DNA from: Macrosoma leucophasiata
Lineage: Eukaryota; Arthropoda; Insecta; Lepidoptera; Hedylidae
NCBI GenBank assembly: GCA_036365455.1
Contig: JAWQUS010000016.1
Span: forward strand, 12,981,001 to 13,045,000
Length of the DNA stretch: 64,000 bases
Direction: 5' to 3'
Position numbers and translations under genes: made by a program. Of the stretch, positions 11,537-21,390 are shown piece by piece; position 1 is the first letter of the stretch, and each line of letters opens with the position of its first letter. The notes under the pieces are model-generated. The model was not told the DNA's origin and searched no databases. It was given only the letters and a program-made list of their open reading frames with translations.

Positions 11537-12781
11537 TTGAGATCGATTATAATTTTCCAATCCGGTTTCCGCCCTGTTCATAGTACGACTAGTGCTTTAG
11601 TTAAAATCACTGACGACATTCGCTTCGGTATGGAAAAGCAACAGCTCATAGTGTTGTCATTGTTAGACTTTAGCAATGCTTTCAACACTGTTGACTTTGA
11701 TATATCACTGGCTACTTTGTATTCTTTTAACATATCTCCATCGGTAATTGACTGGTTTCGTAACTACTTGTATGGCCGCCGGCATCGTGTTCAAGTCAAC
11801 GACACATTATCAACTTGGTGTGACGTTTCCGCTGGTGTGCCGCAAGGTGGCGTGTTGTCTCCACTTCTGTTTGCCATTTTCATTAATTCTATTACACTCC
11901 CTCTTACTTCTCTCTATCATCTTTATGCAGACGATCTCCAGATATACACGCAGGCTCATCTGAAAGATCTACCAGGCGCTATCAATATTATCAACACTGA
12001 CCTAGCTCGTATCTCACTTTGGAGTCAAGCGCACGGACTTAAATTAAATCCTGAGAAAACTAAATCAATAATTATTGGCAGTTCACGTTTCATACATAAA
12101 ATTGACTGGGATTGTTTACCCCAACTTAATTTAGAAAATGTACAAATTCCTTTTAGTCAAACACTTAAAAACCTAGGTATCACATTTGATTCACATTTCT
12201 ATTGGTCTCCACAGATTACTGAAGTCAGCAGCAAGACGTTTTCCGCGATTGGTTCCTTGAGGAGGTTGCGAGGATTTCTTCCGGTGTCTACTAAGATTGC
12301 GCTTGCACATTCTCTACTTTTTCCAATTCTTGGTTATGCTGATGTCTGCTACCTTGATTTGACCCAGGAGCAACTTAATAAGCTTGAGCGTCTCCGAAAC
12401 GTGTTCATTCGGTTTATATTTGGTTTGCGCAAATATGACCACATCTCCAGCTACCGTGATAAACTCAAGTGGCTCCCAATTCATCTTCGCCGGAACACCC
12501 ACATTCTTTCACTTTTATACTGTGTTCTATTCAATCCGAATGCTCCACTTTACCTTAAAGAACGTTTCCAGTACTTATGCCTCTCCCATTCACTTTCCCT
12601 TCGATCCTCTGAAAACCTTCAGCTTCACATTCCCAAGCATTCTTCTCAATTCTATTCGAAATCTTTTACTGTAGAAGCTGTTCATCTTTGGAACAGCTTA
12701 CCAACGACAGTTCGGCAAGCCCAAACTGTCGTTTCCTTCAAACACAAGGTCAAAGATTTTTATTTAACTCAGACTCTGTAA
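11537..12781 (+). CDS. Partial CR1/L2-type LINE reverse transcriptase, open frame
   Basis: A 414-codon frame, open throughout. Homology to LINE RTs begins at FQSGFRP (about residue 7), so the endonuclease and RT fingers are lost by 5' truncation. Visible RT blocks: LLDFSNAFNTV with the catalytic Asp at residue 44 (most relatives have AFD where this has AFN), AGVPQGGVLSP at about 99-109, the catalytic YADD at 130-133, GLKLNPEKTK, then LKNLGITFD. The C-terminal thumb ends in HLWNSLPTTVR and FKHKVKDFYL, typical of the CR1/L2 group (Daphne or Crack-like). The first start is a TTG in unrelated flanking DNA, so no native start exists. The intact frame suggests relatively recent insertion, but without the missing domains it cannot be autonomous. 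Confidence 0.88.
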   Translation: MRSIIIFQSGFRPVHSTTSALVKITDDIRFGMEKQQLIVLSLLDFSNAFNTVDFDISLATLYSFNISPSVIDWFRNYLYGRRHRVQVNDTLSTWCDVSAGVPQGGVLSPLLFAIFINSITLPLTSLYHLYADDLQIYTQAHLKDLPGAINIINTDLARISLWSQAHGLKLNPEKTKSIIIGSSRFIHKIDWDCLPQLNLENVQIPFSQTLKNLGITFDSHFYWSPQITEVSSKTFSAIGSLRRLRGFLPVSTKIALAHSLLFPILGYADVCYLDLTQEQLNKLERLRNVFIRFIFGLRKYDHISSYRDKLKWLPIHLRRNTHILSLLYCVLFNPNAPLYLKERFQYLCLSHSLSLRSSENLQLHIPKHSSQFYSKSFTVEAVHLWNSLPTTVRQAQTVVSFKHKVKDFYLTQTL

Positions 12782-13122
12782 CTATCTATCCTTCTTCTTT
12801 ACCTCTTTTTCTAAAACTTATTATCTTTATCTTTTGGCCATGCTTTGCTCTCATAATGTATAAATATTTATAATATTTCTCCACGTTTCGTAATTAAATA
12901 TTTATTTATTAGTATTATTATGTTTCAAATCTTTATTATTGCTCAGTACACCCTGCCGGCAAATAAATAATTTCTTTACTTTATGTTCCTGACTAAAAGG
13001 TTGTCTGGAAGGAATCGCAACTTTTGCGATAAGACCGTCTTTTGTACTTTTATTTCTTTTCTTGTTTGTATAATTTGTTTAGTTTTCTGGTGTACAATAA
13101 AGTGTATAAATAAATAAATAAA
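11553..13122 (+). mobile_element. 5'-truncated CR1/L2-type LINE insertion
   Basis: Covers the RT frame plus about 340 bp of 3' untranslated sequence. The tail has a hairpin-forming stretch (GGTTGTCTGGAAGGAATCGC, then GCGATAAGACCGTCTTTTGTA), then GGTGTACAATAAAG and a closing (TAAA)n run at about 13106-13122. This order is characteristic of insect CR1/L2-group tails. AATTTTC occurs at both edges and could be the target site, but the duplication is ambiguous. A second scrap of the same tail lies at 32488-32540. Confidence 0.85.
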
Positions 13123-13747
13123 TTTTCTAGAAAATAAATCATAAAAATTATGAAAAACATCGAAATCGACCTTTTCTATTGGCAATATTTTTACTATTTG
13201 CAATTTATATTTTTAAAATATTCTTAGCTTAATCGTGAGATGAAAGTGTAAACAATGCAATCACCGTTCGTTTTTTTTCGTAAATTCGAACAGGAAAACA
13301 GTAATATTCGTCTAAATATCATATATTTTTATGCATCCCGCTGCCCATACATTTTTCTATGCAGAAATCGCTGGCCATATTTCATTTTATATTAGAGCAC
13401 GGCCGTCAATACTCGTGTCAAAATCAAGCAGTGCCAAACCAGTGTTCAAGGAGAGAGCACGTCCGTCCATCATCCGTATTTTCGATTGTTTTCTTGCTAT
13501 GGGGTGAGGCGCGAGTATCGGATACAATTGCTAAGCCGTACTCTGACGACTAACATGAAAATCAGAAAAAAAATGTAAATTAAGTATGTAGGTACCAAAT
13601 TTACGTTTTTTTCATGAAACCGGCTCCATTTCTGACACGCAGGTTAATACAAACGTAATTGAAAATAATGAAATCGATGATGATCCTTTCACACTTGTGT
13701 CAGTCGCATAGGTAAGTGTTAGATCTGATCAAGTGTCTGAAAGTGCA
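13123..13747. other. AT-rich sequence, no gene seen
   Basis: No convincing feature. A 64-codon plus-strand frame at 13359-13553 has no motif I recognise. Confidence 0.45.
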
Positions 13748-14010
13748 AAAAGAACCAGGTACGGACGGTGTCTCCTACTGTACCATCTGAATTTTCTTCC
13801 CCTTATAGCCTTATTCACTAATAAAATACTTAAAGCAGCTTTTAAATAATTCTGTTTCCACTCTCGGAGGAAGAGGCCACAGTTACCGGGTTTCGTAAAT
13901 TCTGTAAGCCTTACAATCAGGCCTCTTCGTATAGGTCGACAAGTCTGCTAAGTTCCCTCAGTAAGAATTACAAACGTGTCATCTGCGCTCATCTCTATGT
14001 GTGAGTTTCA
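13748..14010 (+). pseudogene. Decayed non-LTR reverse transcriptase fragment
   Basis: Across shifting frames one can read EPGTDGVSY (compare the 'APG-DG' block of Jockey-like RTs) at about 13755-13781. About 140 bp later comes SSYRSTSLLSSLSK (compare 'SYRPI-LLSSLSK') at about 13927-13970. Both blocks occur in the right order in insect LINE RT N-terminal regions. At least one frameshift and a stop separate them, and no further RT motifs follow. It is probably an old Jockey-type remnant, but the call rests on two short blocks. Confidence 0.5.
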
Positions 14011-14757
14011 CAGATCGCAATACGATTTGACTTTGAGCAAAGTACGCTTAGAGCTGTCAAAACTCAGGAAGCCAGGAACTCAGGAATCCAAAGAAACTCT
14101 GGCAGTCAATTGATCATATAACACGACGAAAGCCACCTAAATCATGTAATCTGGAACTACTAGAAACAGTATGTAATTTTTGTATGACAACGATATGTCA
14201 CCATATTGCTACTATGACATTCTTGTTTTTGTAATATACTTACGAAAATTAATTGAAGGTATAATAAACGATTCGAATAACGGAAAATGATTGAGTAATT
14301 TATGCTTCTTCTCTCAATATAGTACAAGGTGCAGGCCCAAGATCCATACGTTTTTGGAACGTCTCCTTTGGAATATCCAAAGTAAAAACGTGGTCCTTAT
14401 CAGTAACTCTCGGTTACATGTATCTACATGTTTATTTATCTTTGTAACTAGCTGTTAGATACCATAAAATTGTAAAAATAAATAAAATTAAATAAAAGAT
14501 TGTAGGGACGATGAAGATAGTGCCAAGAATCATGTCACGTGTTTTAAAAGATGAATTTGCAGTTTTATAAGAGACAAAAAGGTCATTCCTTAAGTAATAA
14601 ATTTAAAAATAATAGAATGGTAAAATCAAAACAACCACCTGAGCGATACGCAAATGTCAATAAAAAAATTTGCTTAAGAATGAAAAAATGATTGCAATTG
14701 ACCAATATTTATAGTAATAATAAATGAAAATAATATATGAAATAAGATAATGTAATA
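14011..14757. other. AT-rich sequence, no feature seen
   Basis: No coding or repeat signal is recognised in this stretch between the RT fragment and the foldback element. Confidence 0.5.
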
Positions 14758-14878
14758 TGTTCTTAGGTTTTCGCGAGCTACACTCATTGAAATAAAACTA
14801 TTTTTACGGATTTATCTCGCAAATCATTTTAGTTTAATATACGCGAGATAAATCCGTAAAAATAGTTTTATCTCAATA
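14758..14878. mobile_element. Foldback element F1, compact palindromic copy
   Basis: Two 34 bp arms, 14787-14820 (TTGAAATAAAACTATTTTTA onward) and about 14843-14876, are near-perfect inverse complements around a 22 nt centre. The arms and the upstream TTCGCGAGCTACACTCATTG match the larger element whose arms lie at 24595-24652 and 25115-25172. This is the same family with most of its interior lost. It is unclassified, with no transposase. Confidence 0.8.
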
Positions 14879-15518
14879 AGATAATGTAGTTTTATTCTAA
14901 TAAAGTGCAATAGCATTAAAAAAATAATTAAATTAATACATCCATAACGATTACACTAAGACCGCACCTTCAATAGGCAGCGATAAACTATGGCCAAATA
15001 TATTGCGTGTTTTTTGTGACGTTCATAAACATCCTACCGAGGTAAGAAGGCGATGGATACGATAATTATGTCAGTTCTTGTCACTTCCTAGCGTAGGTAT
15101 ACTATATTGCGTTATCTATTTGTGTGAGTAGAAAACGTCGTATGTGTTTCTCAAAAATAAATTCCCACGCTCGAAGACTGCCCTCTTAATAAGTTATTTA
15201 GTATTATATCACCGGTTTATGGTTATGCGTCAATTAATTTTTAGATTATAATGTATTTCTACAGAGGAAATATACTAGGTGATTTTGGATACACATGCAT
15301 AATTTTAAAGGATCACTTAACTCATTATTTTGAATCACTTTTACTATGATGCCTCCTGAAATTGTTTATAGATGATTTAAATGACCCCTTAAAATTATAC
15401 ACATGTTCTAAAAATCATCTAGTATATTTTTTACATGACATGCGAATAAGATAAACTCCAAAGTTAAATTATATTTAAATGGTTACAGTTGGTATAGCAA
15501 AATATTTTATTATTTTAT

Positions 15519-15655
15519 TATGAAAGTGGCAACTAAGTATGCAACTCACTTCGATGGTAAGTAAATACTGTAACTTGTAAACATCTGCTCAAAAGTAGAC
15601 GTGTGATGTAGAAATGTAGACGTTTGCTACTCCCGAGGCCTTAGCCGTACTTATG
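15519..15655 (-). repeat. Family A repeat fragment, very diverged
   Basis: On the plus strand it reads TGAAAGTGGCAACTAAGTATG, ...GGTAAGTAAATACTG and CTCCCGAGGCCTTAGCCG, the reverse complement order of the 3' half of family A. The poly(A) is lost and divergence is high. Confidence 0.6.
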
Positions 15656-15838
15656 TGATACACAATAATATGTGTCAGTACGTATACATATTTTTATGTA
15701 TTTCAACTTAATTTTTGTGTCAGTGAATTACACTTACACTTGTTACGTAACACGTTAACTTAATTTATGACAAAATAGTGTTCAAGCTTGATTCTGAGCT
15801 GTTTTAACAAAGCCCATTGAATTGAAGTCCTGTTGGAA

Positions 15839-16160
15839 AGAAAGAAAGAAAAGGCGTTTATTTGGCGCATAGCCGGAAAACACACGAAAACAAACAGATT
15901 TTAAAACACAAAGCAATTAATTTTAAACTAGTACAAGCACAAAAACAATAAACCACAAAAAAAAGGAGTTACAGAAAAAAAAACAACAGAAAAAACAGAA
16001 CCAACTACACAGTGACACAAACAAATAAGTAGGTAATGATAATAGTGTGTGTCACACGGATGCGCCAAAATGGTCTCCAGTTCAGCATAGAAGTCAGGCG
16101 TAACGCCTGACGCTGATTTTCAATGGAACCACATGAGGGAGTTCACGGATGTCAAAACGG
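15839..16160. repeat. A-rich repeat with (GAAA)n start
   Basis: It begins with GAAAGAAAGAAAG then GGCGTTTATTTGGCGCATAG and continues as a long A/C-rich tract to about 16020, then TGTGTGTCACACGG and a CAGGCGTAACGCCTG palindrome near 16098. This looks like the reversed 3' tail of a retroelement, since GAAA-run plus 'ggcgtttattt' tails are common in Lepidoptera. No coding content remains and the right edge is approximate. Confidence 0.4.
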
Positions 16161-18395
16161 TACGGAAAAATAAAATAGAAGTACATAAATAAAGATACCT
16201 CGTAAAAACTAATAAATGTAAAATAAAAAAAAAATCATAAAATAAACATTTTAGATACTATTATACTTATACATATAATATTTAAAATAATTAAAATATT
16301 GAAGATTACACCTAATAAGTTAGTGGCTGCTGTACCGATGAAATGAATTCGTGGCGCGTGCGTCACAGGAGCGCAATGTCCCCCCGCGCCGCTCACTGCT
16401 GAAGGCTTCGCAGCGGTACCTGCCTCCTGCCTCAATCAGATGGCGACGGATTGCACCACGAGTAAATTATGGGAACAACGCAAATAAATATATACACAAT
16501 ATTAATACGCAGATAATAAACAACACCAAAATAGAGAGAAAAAAATATAGATGTATTGACGTCATAAGTTAAGGTAAGTAGACTCAATTTTTTTTTGTCT
16601 TTTACAAGTGCATACATGTACCTTTGTAAAGAAATGTTTTATTTTAGATGCATATAATAATAATGTTTAGATGTCAAATACAATTGAGTCATTAATATCA
16701 TTTTGTTTATTTACAGGCACAAAATCTAAAAGTTAAAAATTAACATGCATAATAAAATAAAGAAGACAAGAATAAAAAATGAAAGAGTATTGCAATGTAA
16801 TGGCGACGTACGGAGATACTAGAAGATATCTAACAAATACCTACCTTGCTATCTATTATATATCAGCAGAGCGCAGGCATAAGGTACGGAACATTATAAA
16901 AATTACGTGAAGTTTTACCAAACAGTGATTAAAAATTACGAAAATTACATTTGAATGGTGTCAAAAATTTTAATAACCTTTATTATGTCGGTAAGAATAT
17001 TGCGATTGCTAACAGATCGGTTCTTCATTTTTCAGGCTCACCAGTCAGTAGCAATTGGTGTCAATCGGGCAGTCTACTTAAACGTACGTAGGAGTTGAGC
17101 TAGTATGTAGATCGGTCAAACAGCTCCAGAAAATCGTTAGATCACTAGACGATTTGAATGAACGTGTATTTCTAGTGAATTCCTTGGAAGAGCTTACTCA
17201 GTACGTATTTAATTCATCTTATAATTATAACGAGAACCGTAGACATGTTTTCAAGGAGATAAAAGCACCAGAAAATAATTTAACCGTAAAATTAATTTTT
17301 AATTAGCTATATGATTATATTAGACGAGACGATGAAAACGAAATGAAATCTTAAGAAATCTTTGCTATCAAATAAAATACATGTTTATGTGTTACCTTAA
17401 CATATGTGATATTACCAAAGATCTTAAATGAACTACCAGAAGGGCTACAAGATATATTATGTTTACAAATCTTAATTTAAATAATCATAGAAAATACTAT
17501 AGCAAACTCAAGCTTTACTATATTAATAAGTAATGAGAATGTATCTACCATTATCATATAAGGAAGGTTAGACCGCACACACATAGATAAACCTATAATG
17601 GTTTTATGTGTCTTTGCATGTAACACCGTAATTTGTAAGATAAGTGGTAAAAAAAAAAGTTTGAATTTCAAATTAAGATAATTTAAGATTTTTTAATTAC
17701 TGTTTGTGAAACTCTTGGTTTCATAATAGTTCTACATGTTCTATGATAAAAGGGACATATAATTTATTTAAACGAGTTAAAACATATAAGCAAGTCGAGT
17801 ACCGATATAACATATTCTAGTGGTGTGACGCCATCGTCGATTGCCATAAAGAGTAATATTATTATTTAACCACAAAAAAAAACAGGAATGATCAATAGTT
17901 ACTTGAAGAGGTTAAAATAAACACCTTAAATTACATTTTAAACACTCTGAGACGTGACACAATTTTTCCTATATCAGATTTTAAAATTATATCGCTAGAA
18001 ACTGTTTTTTGTCAAGAAAATTATTAACATGGGTCTAAGCTGTGCTGTGTGGTCGGTGTCATGGATAAATACAATTGCTACTCGTATTGCCTCATTAGTA
18101 ATGGTAATAATATCACTGAAAAATTATAACATAATCTCTACACTTGAAAAATCTACATACACTGACGCTGTGCACAAAGTGTAAATACATTACATTAAAA
18201 GCTTACGTAGATATTCTGGAATTTCACTCACGAGTACAGAACAAATTACAAAAACAGAGCTCTTCATATAAAATTTGCACAGAACTGAGCTTTGTTGTTT
18301 AAAATTAATTTGTTAGTAAATAGTGTACATACTAACACACAAACATAAAATTTGTATTAAATAAAACGTTATTTTGACCAACTAATTTAAATTAT
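16161..18395. other. AT-rich sequence, no gene seen
   Basis: One GC-rich patch at 16345-16455 (CCCCCCGCGCCGCTCACTGC) carries overlapping short open frames on both strands with no motif. The rest is AT-rich without recognisable repeats or genes. Confidence 0.5.
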
Positions 18396-18507
18396 ATGAC
18401 CCTGTAATTTCCGGCATAGGGGCGTAACACCTTAGGCCTGAGTTATCACTTAACATCAATGTGAACTGCATGCTTGTTTGCCCCTTCCATTACATTAAAA
18501 AAATGAA
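18396..18507 (+). repeat. Family A repeat fragment, 3' end
   Basis: Matches the CCCTGTAATTTCCGGC block, then jumps to ATCACTTAACATCAATGTGA and CTTCCATTACATTAAAAAAA. The 5' half and about 70 bp of the middle are missing. The poly(A) tail is short. Confidence 0.8.
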
Positions 18508-20027
18508 TTTTAAAACTAGAATGTAGAGTCATTGCGACTCCTTGAAGTTCGTAATGTCTTTGTGTCGAAATTTATGGCGTATATTTGCACTACCTTATTG
18601 AGACCTTGGACTCTGAACTTGGTTATTATTGGAGCTGAAACGTTGATAAGAAAGTTAAAACGAAAGCTTTGATTACACTTTTAGCAGCGAGCTTATTACC
18701 GAAAACTTATTTCTAGACAAAGAAAAAGTTCACTTGTAAGAGTTGTAAGCTTAAAACCTTTTCGCGGCTGCGAACAGTAATTTGCATAACGAACGAATAT
18801 AGGAATGCGTTTAAAATTATTTAATGACTTTTTGTGTGTAAGAATTTTAAAATCTTTGGTCTCATCTTGTAAAAGTTGTATGCGAAGATAAATACAACAC
18901 ATTCAAGTGTGTATTCAAATAGTCACATTCGATTACAGTTGTTCGATTGTGGATGTGATGTCGATTACGAATGTTGTTCTGTCGTTAAAGTATCAAGCGA
19001 CTGGAGCCCGCCAGCGGCTGCTAAACTAGGTGATTTAAAACGTTGTAGTGATTTTTGGAGAAATGTGAACCTAATTAATTAGTAATTGGGAGTGGAACTC
19101 GCGGCGGATGGGTTCTAAACTATTATCTTTAAAAACGGCAAGAAAAATATCCCAATGTTTATTTCCATTTTTAAAGAATTCACAACTTAATATTCAGTGA
19201 ATATTTCAAGTACCTACCTATTACTGTTAATATATCTAACATGAAAACATACAATAAATGAAAGGTTGGTGCTCAAAACCCAATCCTAAAAAAAATACGT
19301 GGAGGTTGTTTTGGAGGACTATATTTATTATATTTCACCAAGATAATGATACCAACAGTTTTCTAGATTGATGTCAAGTTGCAAGTCTTGAAAAAGCTGA
19401 AAAATAATAATAGCATGAAATGGTAGAAATACACGGAGGCTGTGTAGGATCGAGGTTAAGCGGCGAGCACGTGTTTCGTCGATCGCCGCCCGCTGTCACA
19501 CCACTCGTTGTTCTCAAAATAACGCGCAGCGGGTGTGCTATATTTGAAGTGTCTCGCTACTTGAATAATTTATAAGTCGAGCTCGTATGTGAGTGCACTG
19601 CATTTCCGTAGCAAAGCTTGTTCGGAACAGACTTTGTCCTTAAGATAAACGGAAGAAATTAACGGTGCACGTTTTTTAGATCGACAAAAATATTTAATTT
19701 CACTATTGTGCGCAATGTCGTAAAACTTTTAGCACTGTGTTTTTCTTATTATTGACAAAGAGTATAATATATACACATACATATATATATTATAAATAAT
19801 TATAAATTTTGATAGGCAACCTAGTCGATATATATTCTCTAGATTATAAATATGCCTAAAAAATAGGTTTTCATTATATCTGGATGAACGAAATGATTCT
19901 GCAGTGGGACGCCTAATTTGTTTTGTTTGTGTAACAAAAAATATATGGCTATATATCCACTATCTAACTGGAATACGGCAGTGCTAAACACAAACATTTG
20001 TCAGATTATATAGAGCAAAGGTGCGGA
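18508..20027. other. Unannotated sequence with a GC-rich island
   Basis: No gene is recognised. At 19440-19640 a GC-rich patch (GTTAAGCGGCGAGCACGTG, GATCGCCGCCCGCTGTCAC, ACGCGCAGCGGGTGTG) stands out from AT-rich flanks and matches no repeat here. It could be a promoter or untranslated exon, with no proof. A 68-codon frame at 18876-19082 has no motif. Confidence 0.4.
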
Positions 20028-20073
20028 CGCCCTCAAGCTCCAACACTGCAGCTCTACCACCAGTACAAACAGT
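20028..20073 (-). repeat. Family A repeat, terminal fragment
   Basis: CCTCAAGCTCCAACACTGCA followed by GCTCTACCACCAGTAC is the reverse complement of the family A 5' terminus with several substitutions. About 45 bp only. Confidence 0.55.
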
Positions 20074-20114
20074 GTGTCAAACTTATGTCAAATTGTCAAA
20101 AAACATATTTTTTA

Positions 20115-20433
20115 CTAGCTGTGCCCGCGACTTCGCCCGCGTGAGAATTTTATGATTGTTCAGTACCTACCCGGACGAAGTCGTGAGCGCGTCTAGTATA
20201 AAAGTGGCCTAAGTTACTCCTTATTACATCAGCTATCTGCCAGTAAACGTCCCGTCAGAATCGGTGGAGCCGTTCTCAAGATTAGTCTGCCAAACAGACA
20301 GACAGACAGACAAAAATTGTTTAATTGTTGTTTTGGTACATGTACCGTGTGTACATACATATGCGTTTAGTAAAAAGCGGTTATTTTTATATTACAAACA
20401 GACACTTCAATTTTATTTGTATAGATGTATAGA
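20115..20433 (-). mobile_element. Short Helitron-like element H1s
   Basis: On the minus strand it starts TC (GA at 20432-20433, flanked by T) and ends CTAG (20115-20118, flanked by A), about 319 bp. The 3' end has the GACTTCGCCCGCG hairpin. The interior has one unit of the GTTACTCC...CAGCTATCTGCC segment, a (CAGA)n run and the GCGGTTATTTTTATATTACA block. It is the short form of the element at 1139, sharing the 3' part but using a different 5' end. A second TC option lies 8 bp inward. Confidence 0.75.
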
Positions 20434-20437
20434 TGTT

Positions 20438-20615
20438 ACGTAGGGGGCACTCAAGCATACAGTTCACACGGATGTTAAGTGATGACTGCAGCCTATAGAC
20501 ATCTACACAAAAACCAGAGGTCAAAATGTAGATACGTTGTCACCATAAGACCTTAGGTGTTATCTCTCTGTGACCATACATTACCATGTAACTGGAACAC
20601 GATAGTGCTGAACAA
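20438..20615 (-). repeat. Family A repeat, 5'-truncated copy, left arm of inverted pair
   Basis: Reads GCACTCAAGCATACAGTTCA, then TTAAGTGATGACTGCAGCCT through GGAACACGATAGTGCTGAAC on the plus strand, i.e. family A reversed without its first 80 bp or poly(A). It joins directly, head to head, to the plus-strand copy that starts at 20616. Confidence 0.85.
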
Positions 20616-20772
20616 TTTTCGGCACAGAGGCATAACACCTTAGGCCTCAGAAGTGGTAACGCATCTGAATTTTGACCTCTGGCCTTTGTGTGGGTGTCTA
20701 TAGGCTGCAGTCATCACTTAACATCAATGTGACCTGCATGCTTGATTGCCACTTTCATTAAATAAAAAAAAA
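20616..20772 (+). repeat. Family A repeat, 5'-truncated copy, right arm of inverted pair
   Basis: Begins mid-element at TTCGGCACAGAGGCATAAC and runs through CTGCAGTCATCACTTAACA to CATTAAATAAAAAAAAA. With the preceding reversed copy it makes arms of about 130 bp around a short centre. Confidence 0.85.
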
Positions 20773-21265
20773 CTAATTTAGTTCAGTTACGTAATTAGTC
20801 TTATCGATTTGGCGTGGCACCAGTTAAATAATGAAATAATGATCGATATCAAATATTTTTCATACAAATATTAAAGTCAAGGTTAAGCGCATGTGACAAA
20901 GCGTTTATTAAGAGATGCGGGGTGCGTGTAGCGTAATAATTAACTGTTTGCGTGACGGCGATAATTACTATTTTCCATATATTTTTTTATATCAGACACG
21001 CAACTGAGAAGTTATTGTAATTGTTCAATTATATCATTTGAAACATATCGTTAGTAATTTTAAGTACTACGAGTATTCTAAGGACGTAACCATTTTAAGT
21101 ATGCTCTTAAAGCTCTGATGCTGTTTTTTTTTTCAAATGTCAGGAAAAAAAAATTAATCGTTTCAAAAGTGAACTCAAAAACTACGAAATAATGAATATG
21201 TTTTGTACATACACAACTAAATCAACTGTTCACATTAAATTTAAAGTAGAAGAAAAATATGTTAA
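20773..21265. other. AT-rich sequence, no feature seen
   Basis: No coding or repeat signal is recognised. Confidence 0.5.
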
Positions 21266-21390
21266 GGGGTATAATATTTTTTTGGGGTCAGTGCCACTTC
21301 TTTGTGTTGTTTTATTTCAACTCTGATTCCTATTTTGATATAGGTTTTGGTGGCTTTGACGGCACTGACCTCAAAAAGATTTACGCCCCA
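21266..21390. mobile_element. Short MITE-like inverted-repeat element
   Basis: About 125 bp. The left arm GGGGTATAATATTTTTTTGG continues to GGGTCAGTGCC. The right arm, read on the minus strand, is GGGGCGTAAATCTTTTTGAG continuing to GTCAGTGCC. The arms are about 32 bp with a handful of mismatches, around an interior with TTTCAACTCTGATTCC. A TTAA precedes the left arm but no matching duplication follows the right, so the superfamily is undetermined. Confidence 0.6.
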
